Assembly (NCBI RefSeq): GCF_003208215.1 | Contig: NZ_QKLW01000009.1 | Coordinates: 62,001-126,000 of the forward strand | Direction of reading: 5' to 3' | DNA: 64,000 bases | DNA from: Marinomonas alcarazii | GTDB taxonomy: Bacteria; Pseudomonadota; Gammaproteobacteria; Pseudomonadales; Marinomonadaceae | Part shown: positions 24,866 to 32,971 of the stretch, piece after piece | Layout of the letters: each line of letters starts with the position of its first letter | Numbering within the stretch: the first letter of the stretch is position 1 | Notes under the pieces: model-generated | Databases searched by the model: none | What the model was told of the DNA's origin: nothing | The model's input: only the letters and a program-made list of their open reading frames with translations | Translations under genes and position numbers: made by a program

Positions 24866-25537
24866 ATGACCAATGTATTGCCTTCTGTAGTGGTAGAAAC
24901 TCATGAGCAGCCAGATGCTGCGATTATTTGGTTGCATGGCCTTGGGTCTGATGGTCATGACTTTGAGTCTTTGGTGCCAGCGCTGTCATTGCTTCCGACA
25001 TTAAAGGTTCGCTTTGTTTTTCCGCACGCACCGCGACGTCCCGTTACTATTAATGGTGGTATGGAAATGCGTGCATGGTACGACATCTACGAGATGACGC
25101 TAGAGCGTAAAGTTGATATGGCTAATATCGATGAGTCCTGTGCTCAAGTTGAGCAGTTGATACAGGCGCAAATTGATCAAGGTATTTCCCCAAATCGCAT
25201 TATACTGGCAGGCTTTTCTCAAGGTGGTGTGATTGCATACCAGACAGCGTTACACACGAAACATGCCGTCGCTGGGGTGCTCGCTTTGTCAACCTATTTG
25301 GTTAATGGTGATAAAGTCGTTGAAGCTGATTCTTGTGTTAATGGGCAGGCCCCAATTCTTATTCATCATGGTTTGCAAGACCCTGTCGTTGCCCCTGAAT
25401 TGTCTGTTAAGGCGAGGGACCTCTTGGTATCTAAGGGGTATTCTGTTGAATATAAAACCTATGAAATGCCTCACTCAGTTTGCCCTGAGCAAGTACAAGA
25501 CATTTCACATTGGTTGAATGTTCAGTTAGCTGACTAA
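24866..25537 (+). CDS. Carboxylesterase / lysophospholipase-like alpha/beta hydrolase
   Basis: This 223-residue hydrolase of the phospholipase/carboxylesterase family is typified by Pseudomonas EstB. The nucleophile elbow GFSQGG carries the catalytic Ser. Upstream are WLHGLGSDGHDF (oxyanion-hole region) and FPHAPRRPVTINGG. The Asp (HHGLQDPVV) and His (YEMPHSVCPEQ) complete the triad. It is cytoplasmic, with no signal peptide. GGAG lies ten bases before the ATG. The natural ester substrate is unknown. Confidence 0.9.
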   Translation: MTNVLPSVVVETHEQPDAAIIWLHGLGSDGHDFESLVPALSLLPTLKVRFVFPHAPRRPVTINGGMEMRAWYDIYEMTLERKVDMANIDESCAQVEQLIQAQIDQGISPNRIILAGFSQGGVIAYQTALHTKHAVAGVLALSTYLVNGDKVVEADSCVNGQAPILIHHGLQDPVVAPELSVKARDLLVSKGYSVEYKTYEMPHSVCPEQVQDISHWLNVQLAD

Positions 25538-25570
25538 GTCTGCAATATTTATTTTATTAAAGGGGGGGAC

Positions 25571-26383
25571 GTGCAAAATAACGTGTTTGAATGGTTGGAC
25601 TTTGCCAAACGGCTGGCTGTGAAGGCGGGCGAAATGATTGTGGCAGCGCGAGCAGACTCAACCTTTGTACGTGATTATAAAATGGATCATGAATTGGTGA
25701 CGACGACAGACATTGCAGTCGATCAATACATTTGTTCCAACATTCATACACGTCACCCTTCGCATTGTATTTTGTCTGAAGAGTCTTCGCCGACGTTGGA
25801 CCTTGCTAGTGTCAGTGAAAGTACTCCTGTGTGGGTGATTGACCCTATTGATGGAACGGTGAATTTTGCTCATGGGCATCATCATGTTGCTGTTTCCATT
25901 GGTTTGTATGTTGGAAATGAGCGTATTTTAGGTGTTGTTCATGCCCCTTTTTTAGAGGAGTGTTATTGGGCAATTAAAGGGGAGGGGGCTTACTGTAATG
26001 GGAAACCTCTGTTGGTATCCGGTGCTAAAGAACCACGAAATGCTTTGGTAGCGACGGGCTTTCCTTATCAAAAAGATGCCTTGTTGCCGATTCTTGAACG
26101 AGTTTCACGTATTTTGCACCACTGTCAGGATGTACGTCGTAACGGCTCTGCCGCGTTGGATTTATGTTGGGTCGCATCTGGCCGTTTAGATGCTTATTTT
26201 GAGAGTGTCAAACCTTGGGATATGGCGGCAGGTACTTTGATCGCAGAAGAAGCGGGTGCTCTGGTTGGGCGTTACCTTCAATCTTCTGATCGTTGGCCGG
26301 ATGTGGTCAATGGTGAAGGTCTTTTGGTTTCTACACCGGGTTTGTTTGAAGCTATGTTAGCGCTTACTAATCTCGAAAAGTAA
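25571..26383 (+). CDS. Inositol-monophosphatase-family sugar/inositol phosphatase
   Basis: This 270-residue protein has the metal-binding motifs of the family: EESSP near residue 75, WVIDPIDGTVNFAHG near 95, and KPWDMAAGTLIAEEAG near 217. The start is a GTG immediately after a purine-rich AGGGGGGGA. Relatives include SuhB (inositol-1-phosphatase and rRNA-transcription factor) and CysQ. The sequence is the general IMPase form and the in vivo substrate cannot be decided; it is not called suhB because a second, more SuhB-like paralogue may exist elsewhere. Confidence 0.88.
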   Translation: MQNNVFEWLDFAKRLAVKAGEMIVAARADSTFVRDYKMDHELVTTTDIAVDQYICSNIHTRHPSHCILSEESSPTLDLASVSESTPVWVIDPIDGTVNFAHGHHHVAVSIGLYVGNERILGVVHAPFLEECYWAIKGEGAYCNGKPLLVSGAKEPRNALVATGFPYQKDALLPILERVSRILHHCQDVRRNGSAALDLCWVASGRLDAYFESVKPWDMAAGTLIAEEAGALVGRYLQSSDRWPDVVNGEGLLVSTPGLFEAMLALTNLEK

Positions 26384-26410
26384 GATTGTGTTATTTAGAT
26401 AGGGTGTTTT

Positions 26411-26869
26411 ATGTCTTTTACTGCGTTTTTAGTCGTTTTAATTGGTTGTGTTGGTGTGATTGCTGTTTCTCTTTGGTTTATCGGTCGCCAATTGAAGATG
26501 AATAAATTGCGAGAGGAAAAGATTCGCGCAGGAGAAGATCGTTTCTTAGAAGAGCGGCAAAAAAGAATTGATAGTATTCGGGTTCTGTTGAAAGCGGTTG
26601 GTACAGAAGAGCTTAATTGGATTGAGGCCAGTATTCGAATCAAGCATTTGTTAGATCAGCTTAGCGAAGATTTATCGACTCATGAAGATATTTCGGCATT
26701 TTATATTATTACAGAAAAGACAATGCACATACCGACTCACGAGCAGTGGCGAGATTTGCCTAAGCCTGCGAAAATGAAGTTTCGTCTTGAGATGGATGGT
26801 TATGAGGTGGAGTATGCTGAACACCTGCAAAGAGCGAAAGATTCATTATTAGCCTACGATTTTAAGTAA
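26411..26869 (+). CDS. DUF2489-type membrane-anchored protein
   Basis: This 152-residue protein has one N-terminal transmembrane helix (FTAFLVVLIGCVGVIAVSLW). A long charged helical region (residues ~28-90) follows, with a C-terminal segment around HEQWRDLPKPAKMKFRLEMD. It resembles the gammaproteobacterial DUF2489 family, for which no function is established. The stop overlaps the start of the next gene by one base (TAATG), so the two are coupled. Confidence 0.7.
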   Translation: MSFTAFLVVLIGCVGVIAVSLWFIGRQLKMNKLREEKIRAGEDRFLEERQKRIDSIRVLLKAVGTEELNWIEASIRIKHLLDQLSEDLSTHEDISAFYIITEKTMHIPTHEQWRDLPKPAKMKFRLEMDGYEVEYAEHLQRAKDSLLAYDFK

Positions 26870-27240
26870 TGCTCATTCAGCTGTTGGTTTCTATCGGTTG
26901 TCTGTTCTTGCTGCTGGTTGCCTTGACGTTGTTTTTTATTCGTCATCAATCAAAAGTACCTTATTACAGGATGACCCAAGCGCAGTGCGTTACTTTGTTA
27001 GACAAAGCGATTAAAGGTGTTTTACCAGAGCATGAATGGAATGCTTTCTTGGGCATGAGTGTTCGGGACGATGGTGCCGTAGATGCGTTAAGAGAGCAGT
27101 GTTTATTGATTGATGAGTCTGGAGTAAAAGGAATGTACTCTGTTAATGGGCGATCTTGTGTGCTTTTTAATAAAAAGGGTGTATCTCAACTGGAAAAGTT
27201 GCTCGATGAGTGGCAGCATAAATCAAACTATTTAATCTGA
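26869..27240 (+). CDS. Small single-pass membrane protein, unknown function
   Basis: This 123-residue protein has an N-terminal transmembrane helix (MLIQLLVSIGCLFLLLVALT...) followed by a soluble domain. The domain includes CVTLLDKAIKGVLPEHEWNA and SVRDDGAVDALREQCLLID. No family is recognised with confidence. It overlaps the preceding DUF2489-type gene and is followed 37 bases later by an MscS channel gene. The three may form a membrane-related operon (inference from spacing). Confidence 0.65.
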   Translation: MLIQLLVSIGCLFLLLVALTLFFIRHQSKVPYYRMTQAQCVTLLDKAIKGVLPEHEWNAFLGMSVRDDGAVDALREQCLLIDESGVKGMYSVNGRSCVLFNKKGVSQLEKLLDEWQHKSNYLI

Positions 27241-27277
27241 CCGAATTTGAAGTGGAACAGTAAGGGAATTAAGAATT

Positions 27278-28108
27278 ATGAATGAGTTAGAGTCGTTATT
27301 TGAACAGGGTTCAGAGTTAATGCCTTGGCTGACCGATAGCCTTATTAATTTGGGTGTTGGTCTTGTTATTTTCTTTATTGGTAAGTTCATCGCTTCCAAA
27401 ATTGCTCATTGGTGTGAGAATAGATTGCTGAAAGCGTCTGTTGATCAGGCTGTGGCAGGCTTTGCTTCCAGTATTTTGTATGCCTTGATGTTTGCTGGCG
27501 TAACGCTTATGGCGTTAGGGCAAGTTGGTGTTGAGACGACCTCCTTCATAGCGATTCTTGGTGCTGCAGGTTTGGCTGTTGGTCTTGCATTGCAGGGATC
27601 CTTGTCTAACTTTGCGTCAGGTGTGCTGATTATCTTGTTGCGACCATTCCGCTCTGGTGACTTTATTGACGCTGGCGGTCAAATGGGTACGGTAAACCGT
27701 ATTGAACTGTTTCATACTTATCTAAAAACGCCTGATAATCGTGTCATTATCGTGCCGAACTCTTCAGTAATGAATGGCTCTATCGTGAACTTCTCTCGCG
27801 AATCTACTCGTCGTTTAGACCTTGTTATTGGTATTAGTTACGATGCGGATATTCGTTTGGCAAAACAAATCATGGAAGAAATTGTGAATGCTGATGAACG
27901 CATTCTAAAAGATCCTAAGTGTTTAATTGCCGTTTCTGAATTGGCTGATAGTTCGGTGAATTTCTTCTTGCGCCCTTGGGTGGCGTCGGGGGATTACTGG
28001 ACTGTACGTGCTGACCTTTTAGAAAAAATTAAATACACCTTTGACGAGCGTGGTGTTGGTATTCCATACCCTCAAATGGATGTTCACGTTCATAAGCAAG
28101 AGTCGTAA
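27278..28108 (+). CDS. mscS: Small-conductance mechanosensitive channel MscS
   Basis: This 276-residue inner-membrane channel (E. coli MscS has 286) shows three N-terminal helices. The pore-lining third helix is rich in Gly and Ala (GAAGLAVGLALQGSLSNFAS), and a beta domain (FRSGDFIDAGGQMGTVNRIE, IVPNSSVMNGSIVN) and an alpha/beta cytoplasmic cage follow. It opens under membrane tension to release solutes on hypo-osmotic shock, which suits a marine bacterium. A strong terminator follows. Confidence 0.95.
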   Translation: MNELESLFEQGSELMPWLTDSLINLGVGLVIFFIGKFIASKIAHWCENRLLKASVDQAVAGFASSILYALMFAGVTLMALGQVGVETTSFIAILGAAGLAVGLALQGSLSNFASGVLIILLRPFRSGDFIDAGGQMGTVNRIELFHTYLKTPDNRVIIVPNSSVMNGSIVNFSRESTRRLDLVIGISYDADIRLAKQIMEEIVNADERILKDPKCLIAVSELADSSVNFFLRPWVASGDYWTVRADLLEKIKYTFDERGVGIPYPQMDVHVHKQES

Positions 28109-28144
28109 TTTGTAAAAATTATCGTCTGATTGCTAAATAAGTGT

Positions 28145-28176
28145 AATGCCGTCAGTAATAGCTGGCGGCATTTTTG
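28145..28176 (+). terminator. Rho-independent terminator after mscS
   Basis: AATGCCGTCAG pairs with CTGGCGGCATT (one G-T pair) around a 6-base loop, followed by TTTTTGTTTT. Confidence 0.88.
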
Positions 28177-28218
28177 TTTTTATTGCTTGGTTTTATTGTT
28201 CAAAGAAGGCTGCTGTTC

Positions 28219-28731
28219 ATGAGTCGTTATCGTCCACCATCTCCACCCAAATCTGCATACATAACCCACGAAGGGGCTCAAACCTTGTTGACTGAGCTTA
28301 AATACTTGTGGAAAGAAAAGCGTCCAGCCGTCACGGAAACCGTTCGAGAGGCGGCGGCGCAAGGTGACCGTTCTGAAAATGCGGAATATATCTATGGTAA
28401 AAAACAGCTTCGAGAAATAGATCGACGTGTGCGCTATCTCGAAAAACGTTTGGATGTTTGTACTGTGGTAGATCGCCTTCCAGCAGACCAAACACGCGTT
28501 TTTTTTGGTGCTTGGGTCACTCTAGAAGATGAAGAAGGCGAGTTGCGCACACATCGAATTGTTGGGCCTGATGAGCTTGATCACAACTCCGCTTATATAA
28601 GTGTTGATTCGCCTGTTGCCAAAGCCCTCTTGAAAAAACAAGAAGACGATGATGTGACAATTCGTTTAGCAACAGGAGAGAAAACCTACACGATCGTGAA
28701 TATCGAGTACCATCCAATCCCATCCTTATAG
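28219..28731 (+). CDS. greB: Transcription elongation factor GreB
   Basis: This 170-residue protein has an N-terminal coiled-coil finger and a C-terminal FKBP-like domain. Family motifs are YITHEGAQTLLTELKYLW, AAAQGDRSENAEYIYGKK (the acidic tip, with Asp and Glu of DRSENAEY positioned in the RNA polymerase secondary channel) and GPDELDHNSAYISVDSPVAK. GreB stimulates cleavage of backtracked RNA. The frame starts at 28174, inside the preceding terminator, so the ATG at 28219 (MSRYRPPSPP) with AGAAGG upstream was chosen. Confidence 0.95.
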   Translation: MSRYRPPSPPKSAYITHEGAQTLLTELKYLWKEKRPAVTETVREAAAQGDRSENAEYIYGKKQLREIDRRVRYLEKRLDVCTVVDRLPADQTRVFFGAWVTLEDEEGELRTHRIVGPDELDHNSAYISVDSPVAKALLKKQEDDDVTIRLATGEKTYTIVNIEYHPIPSL

Positions 28732-28758
28732 CTCACAATATCTATATTAGGGTGAGTT

Positions 28759-28800
28759 AAGAGCAACAGTGAGGGGATAAAATTTGCTGTTGCTCTTTGG
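28759..28800. terminator. Probable terminator between greB and the flavin-reductase gene
   Basis: An 11-bp perfect stem (AAGAGCAACAG with CTGTTGCTCTT) with a 17-base loop is followed by only three T residues. It sits between convergent genes; the weak T-tract lowers confidence. Confidence 0.5.
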
Positions 28801-28805
28801 TTGCG

Positions 28806-29336
28806 TTAACGAATCGAAAGCTTATCAATGCAGCTTAGTAAGTGTTGATTAAATGTCTCATTTGTCACTATTCCCTTCTCTGCGTCAAAGTTGTCATAGA
28901 AGTTTGGTAGTGAAATGGCACCGATTAGGTTCGCTGAAAAATAGGGTGCTGAAGCCTGTGCGGCAGCTAAAACACTTTGTGCGCCGCTTGGGCCTGGCGA
29001 GGTCGACAGCATAATAACGGGCTTACTTTGAAAGACTTTCATGTTGATTCGAGATGTCCAATCAAACAGATTTTTATAAGCCGAGGTATAAGAGCCGTTA
29101 TATTCGGCAAAAGACATGACGATACTATCTGCAGCACCAATGGCATTGTAAAAATCGTGGGCGAGTTTTGGGATGCCGGATTCTTTTTCTCTGTCTTCAC
29201 TGTAAATTGGCATTTCAAAGTCATTGATATCGATTAGCGAAACATCCGCATTGTTTATTTTCTGTGCAGCGTAAAAAGCCAATTGTTTGTTAATGGAGTT
29301 TTTGCTGTTACTTGCACCAAAAGTAAGTACTTTCAT
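28806..29336 (-). CDS. NAD(P)H-dependent FMN reductase (flavodoxin-like fold)
   Basis: This 176-residue protein of the NADPH-dependent FMN reductase family shows the FMN-phosphate loop LTFGASNSKNSINKQ at the N-terminus, SFAEYNGSYTSAYKNLFDW in the middle and TSPGPSGAQSVLAAA near residue 118. Such enzymes reduce free flavins or quinones and appear in redox-stress regulons. Its start lies one base from the stop of the upstream MFS gene, so it is cotranscribed from the SoxR-controlled promoter. The electron acceptor is unknown. Confidence 0.88.
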   Translation of the reverse strand: MKVLTFGASNSKNSINKQLAFYAAQKINNADVSLIDINDFEMPIYSEDREKESGIPKLAHDFYNAIGAADSIVMSFAEYNGSYTSAYKNLFDWTSRINMKVFQSKPVIMLSTSPGPSGAQSVLAAAQASAPYFSANLIGAISLPNFYDNFDAEKGIVTNETFNQHLLSCIDKLSIR

Positions 29337-29337
29337 T

Positions 29338-30531
29338 TTAGTTTCCTTTGTTGACGTGAGTAGTTGGAATAGATTGTTTTTTCAAAGTGGCGGCACCTGC
29401 AATGGCTAGAACTAACGTAAAAGCCCCTGCTAATAAGTAAAAATCGCTGAATCCTAATTTGGCGATAAGCGCTGAGGTGGCAAAAGGTGAAACGAATTGC
29501 CCAATGAAGATGCTGCTGGTCAGTACACCAGAAGCGAGTCCGCGTTTGTGGCTTGGTACAAGCGCCATGCCTTTTATCATGAAATTTGGCATTACCAATC
29601 CCATGCAAGCGCCCATGAGGCCGCAACCGAGAATCACAGAGCTGAACGATGTGGCTTGTGATAGCACGAGCATGGCGATGCTCATGGCAATAAAGCCGAT
29701 GAGTGCGACGCCATAGCTTTGGATTTTGGCAACCAGCTTACCAAAGAATACGCTGGTTATCGCGGCGATTAATGTCCCCATTCCGATTGCTAAGCCTGAT
29801 TTACTTGGATCAGAGATGCCAATATCGGCCATAAAAAATGGAATTTGTGTTGGTAGGATATAAAAGACGATTAAGTGGCAGAAAAGGAGAATAGAGCAGC
29901 CAATAAGCGGTAGCTTCCAGTTCGCATTGCCATCATCCTGCTGGTGATCGCTTGGTTGATTGGTTGGCTTGTTGTCACGAATAGACAGGAATATGAGAGG
30001 AAGTAACAGAATAGCAATGGCGTAGATATAAAAAGGCAGTCGAGCGCTGATACCTGCTAAATAGCCCGCCGTGACGATGAAAAGAATGCCGCCAATATTA
30101 GAGAAAGATTGTTGCAGTCCCATAAATTGGCTTCTTTTCTGACCAGAATAATAATCGGTTATTAGCGCTGTTACGGCGGTCATTAGTCCAGCGACACATA
30201 TGCCCAGAATGGCTCGGCTGATAATAATGCCTTCTAAGTCTTGCAGCTGTGCGCCAGCCGCACCGGCGATGGCAAAGACGGTAGTCGCAATGATTATTTG
30301 ATTTCGGCGACCGAACTTATCCGCAGTCCAGCCTAAGATCGGTGCAAAAATCACCACAAACAAAGCAGGTATGGGTAATAGCATTTTTACCCAAAAATCG
30401 GCTGAGGGTGTTCCTGAGAATTCATTCGCTAAACCAGGTAACGCCGGAGCAATAGTGGCATTGGACATGACGGTCAGTGTGGAAATCAGCAGCAGGCAAA
30501 GTGCCCTGAGTTCTAATCGGTTATTTTTCAT
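29338..30531 (-). CDS. MFS efflux-type transporter, SoxR-controlled
   Basis: This 397-residue, 12-helix MFS permease has APILGWTADKFGRRNQ after helix 2 and helix 5 with motif C-like Gly/Pro positions, as in drug-proton antiporters. It is first in a two-gene operon with the FMN reductase and is divergent from soxR across an intergenic region holding a near-perfect SoxR box. In pseudomonads and other non-enteric bacteria SoxR directly controls efflux pumps that export redox-active compounds. A similar role is inferred here; the substrate is not known. Confidence 0.88.
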   Translation of the reverse strand: MKNNRLELRALCLLLISTLTVMSNATIAPALPGLANEFSGTPSADFWVKMLLPIPALFVVIFAPILGWTADKFGRRNQIIIATTVFAIAGAAGAQLQDLEGIIISRAILGICVAGLMTAVTALITDYYSGQKRSQFMGLQQSFSNIGGILFIVTAGYLAGISARLPFYIYAIAILLLPLIFLSIRDNKPTNQPSDHQQDDGNANWKLPLIGCSILLFCHLIVFYILPTQIPFFMADIGISDPSKSGLAIGMGTLIAAITSVFFGKLVAKIQSYGVALIGFIAMSIAMLVLSQATSFSSVILGCGLMGACMGLVMPNFMIKGMALVPSHKRGLASGVLTSSIFIGQFVSPFATSALIAKLGFSDFYLLAGAFTLVLAIAGAATLKKQSIPTTHVNKGN

Positions 30532-30602
30532 TTAGGTTCTCTTCCTCGTTAGGCTATGTTTCACAGAGCTTGAGTCCGCTTGGATTTGTGCCTATTCTGC
30601 TA

Positions 30603-30620
30603 CCTAAACTTAAGTTGAGG
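30603..30620. promoter_or_regulatory. SoxR-binding box between soxR and the MFS gene
   Basis: CCTAAACTTAAGTTGAGG is an 18-bp dyad with one mismatch between arms, closely matching the known SoxR consensus CCTCAAGTTAACTTGAGG. On the minus strand TTGACC begins just upstream and a CAGAAT -10 candidate lies 19 bp on, the over-long spacer expected for MerR-type activation of the MFS promoter. Confidence 0.88.
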
Positions 30621-30631
30621 TCAAGTATAAA

Positions 30632-31081
30632 ATGCGAAAAATAATAATGCCTGAGTGGATTTCGGTGGGCGTGTTAAGTGAGAGGACGGGCGTGTCTGTG
30701 TCGGCGTTGCATTTCTATGAAAGAAAAGGGCTGATTAAAAGCCAAAGAAACGCTTCTAACCACAGACAATACCCAAAGCACGTCATTCGGATTGTGTCAC
30801 TGATTCAAGTGGCTCAGCGAACAGGGTTTTCTCTGGATGATATTCTATTGGAGCTGGAAGGCTTACCGAATCGTACGCGCGTCACCCTAGAAGATTGGGA
30901 GGCGTTGGGTTCCCGATGGCAAAGAGAGTTAGATAAAAAGATCATCCAATTGACGGAGCTGAAAGAAATGATGGCCGATTGTATTGGTTGTGGTTGTCTG
31001 TCGTTGGAAAGATGTCGGCTGCTTAATCCTTATGATGAGTTAGGTGAAAAGGGCACTGGACCAAGGCTCATGACGGAATAG
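30632..31081 (+). CDS. soxR: Redox-sensitive transcriptional activator SoxR
   Basis: This 149-residue MerR-family regulator has an N-terminal winged helix (SVGVLSERTGVSVSALHFYE), a dimerisation helix and the [2Fe-2S] cluster motif CIGCGCLSLERC with Cys117, Cys120, Cys122 and Cys128, spaced as in E. coli SoxR. Oxidation of the cluster by redox-cycling compounds or nitric oxide activates target promoters. GAGG precedes the ATG at 30632; an ATG at 30647 is a possible alternative because TATAAA lies directly before the first. No soxS is present here, as is usual outside enterics. Confidence 0.96.
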   Translation: MRKIIMPEWISVGVLSERTGVSVSALHFYERKGLIKSQRNASNHRQYPKHVIRIVSLIQVAQRTGFSLDDILLELEGLPNRTRVTLEDWEALGSRWQRELDKKIIQLTELKEMMADCIGCGCLSLERCRLLNPYDELGEKGTGPRLMTE

Positions 31082-31220
31082 ACAGAGTTTCTTGGCTTGT
31101 TTCAGTGAGTTTTTGTGCGAGTTAGCCTAATAGGTATTTTGTTTTCAGTTGGTGTCTTTTATAGATACCATGGACTTTAAGTGATGCGAAATTAAAGTCT
31201 TAGTTGTATTTAAGGGTTCT

Positions 31221-32084
31221 ATGAAAATTCATTATGGTATGGCGCAATGGCAGCATCCGGCTTGGGTAAATTGGTTATACCCAACGTCTTTGCCGACTGG
31301 TGAGCGCTTAGGTCGGTACTCACAGGTGTTTTCTACCGTTGAAGTTGGCAGTACTTTTTATACTAAGGTCGATGATGCTCAGTTGTTGCGTTGGTACGAG
31401 TCTGTGGCTGATGGTTTCAAATTCAGTTTCAAAGCGCCTCAAACAGTGACACATCGATTGTTAGAGCGTCCTTGGCATGAAGTGCAGCAAGATTGGTTGG
31501 CTTTCATGCTGTCGTTACAGCCGTTACAGAATAAGCTTGGGCCCACTATGTTGCAGTTTCCTGCCGTATGTGACGAACGCGCTTTAGATGTCATTTTAGC
31601 TTTGTGTGATATGTGGACTTTGTCGAGCCCTTTGTCTGTCGAGGTGCGTAATCTTGCTTATTTCGATAAAAACCAAACAGAGCAGCGTTTTTTAGCCGGT
31701 TTGTCTGATCGTAATGTGAATCGTGTGATCATGGATTCTCGGCCCGTGTTTTCGACGGATGCCTATTGTGAAAGTTTGATCGATGCACAAAAGAAGAAGC
31801 CAAGGGTGCCTTGTCATCCGGTAGTGACTGCTCGTCACCCTGTCGTGCGTTTTATTGGGCATCCTGATTTGCCACGTAATGAATTATGGTTAGATCAGTG
31901 GGCTAAAAAATTGTCTCAATGGTTGTCGGCAGGGCTTACCTCGAGTGTGTTTGTTCATTCCTCCGATAATATTGCCGCACCCACTTTGGCGGCGCAATTA
32001 GATGAAAAAGTTCGTCTTTTAAACCCGCATTATCAAAGTGCTTTGGCTTTACCGCAAAGTCAGGAGCAGGTTACCCTTTGGTGA
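31221..32084 (+). CDS. DUF72 (YecE-like) TIM-barrel protein
   Basis: This 287-residue protein is of the DUF72/YecE family. Typical features are the N-terminal GMAQWQHPAWVNWLYP, the segment FSTVEVGSTFYTKVD (matching the family 'YFNTVEINSSFY' pattern) and FKFSFKAPQTVTH, with VEVRN later. The fold is a TIM barrel; no biochemical function is firmly established. The upstream 140 bp contain short inverted repeats but no clear promoter. Confidence 0.85.
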   Translation: MKIHYGMAQWQHPAWVNWLYPTSLPTGERLGRYSQVFSTVEVGSTFYTKVDDAQLLRWYESVADGFKFSFKAPQTVTHRLLERPWHEVQQDWLAFMLSLQPLQNKLGPTMLQFPAVCDERALDVILALCDMWTLSSPLSVEVRNLAYFDKNQTEQRFLAGLSDRNVNRVIMDSRPVFSTDAYCESLIDAQKKKPRVPCHPVVTARHPVVRFIGHPDLPRNELWLDQWAKKLSQWLSAGLTSSVFVHSSDNIAAPTLAAQLDEKVRLLNPHYQSALALPQSQEQVTLW

Positions 32085-32127
32085 GATGATTTTGGATTAA
32101 ACTAACTAGGTTTAGTGGGAGGGGGTT

Positions 32128-32436
32128 GTGTATTCGTTAATATTTTATGTACCTGAGTCGCATTTGGAGTCGGTAAAGCAGGCGTTGTTTTCTGCTGGTG
32201 CTGGCGCGATGGGGGATTATGACTCCTGTTGTTGGCAGGTAAAAGGGCAAGGGCAGTTCCGTCCCAGAAAAGGGGCGACACCGTTTTTAGGTGAGCTTGA
32301 TGAGTTGGAGATAGTGGATGAATATCGGGTTGAGATGATTTTGGAGGATGAGCTAAAGGCGGGGGTGCTGTCCGCCTTGTTATTGGCTCACCCCTATGAA
32401 GAGGTGGCCTACCACTTTATTCCTGTACAGTATTGA
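32128..32436 (+). CDS. Stand-alone NIF3/YqfO C-terminal-like (CutA-fold) protein
   Basis: This 102-residue protein resembles the ferredoxin-like insert or C-terminal domain of YqfO/NIF3 proteins: LIFYVPESHLESVKQALFSA, GQFRPRKGATPFLGE and LLAHPYEEVAYHFIPV. It exists as an independent protein in many gammaproteobacteria, with no known function. The start is GTG after GGGAGGGGG. Its 3' end overlaps the convergent nudix gene by 20 bases. Confidence 0.82.
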   Translation: MYSLIFYVPESHLESVKQALFSAGAGAMGDYDSCCWQVKGQGQFRPRKGATPFLGELDELEIVDEYRVEMILEDELKAGVLSALLLAHPYEEVAYHFIPVQY

Positions 32437-32962
32437 AGTGAATAGTGTCTTCATGGAAGCCGTATTGGCCTTTTTTATGATCTGTGATGAAAAGTTCAAT
32501 GGTTTTTCTGACGCTGCTAAAGGCCAGTTCATCCCAAGGAATTTCATCAAGAGCAAATAAGGCAACTTCTGAGCTTTCTTCCGTAGCGTGGAAGTCATCT
32601 CTTTCTAGTTCTGCGATGTAGAAAAGGTGTACTTGATTGATGTGAGGGATGCTGATCATGCTAAATGCTTGCTTGCATATGGCGACAGATCCGCTTTCCT
32701 CTAATGTTTCCCTTAATGCGCCTTCGCTGGTTGTTTCTTGGTTTTCCATGAAGCCAGCTGGTAATGTCCAGAAACCTAGACGTGGCTCTATGTTTCTTCG
32801 GCATAATAAGATTTTGCCGTCATAAAGCGGAATGGTACCGGTTATTAGCCTAGGGTTGTCGTAATCGATAAACTCGCAACTTGGGCAAACCGCACGTAGT
32901 CGATTGTCTCCAGCAGGGACTGTCATATTAACGGCGTGACCGCATTGCGGGCAGTATCTCAT
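32417..32962 (-). CDS. Nudix hydrolase with N-terminal zinc ribbon
   Basis: This 181-residue protein starts with a zinc-ribbon (CPQCGHAV ... CPSCEFIDYDNPRL). The nudix box GFMENQETTSEGALRETLEE follows near residue 90 with the catalytic REtxEE glutamates intact. It differs from NudC in lacking the NADH-specific SQPWPFP motif, so its nucleotide substrate is open. It is transcribed from the CorB-like gene's direction, with a nine-base gap (32963-32971), and its 3' end overlaps the convergent gene. Confidence 0.88.
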   Translation of the reverse strand: MRYCPQCGHAVNMTVPAGDNRLRAVCPSCEFIDYDNPRLITGTIPLYDGKILLCRRNIEPRLGFWTLPAGFMENQETTSEGALRETLEESGSVAICKQAFSMISIPHINQVHLFYIAELERDDFHATEESSEVALFALDEIPWDELAFSSVRKTIELFITDHKKGQYGFHEDTIHFNTVQE

Positions 32963-32971
32963 TATGCTTCC

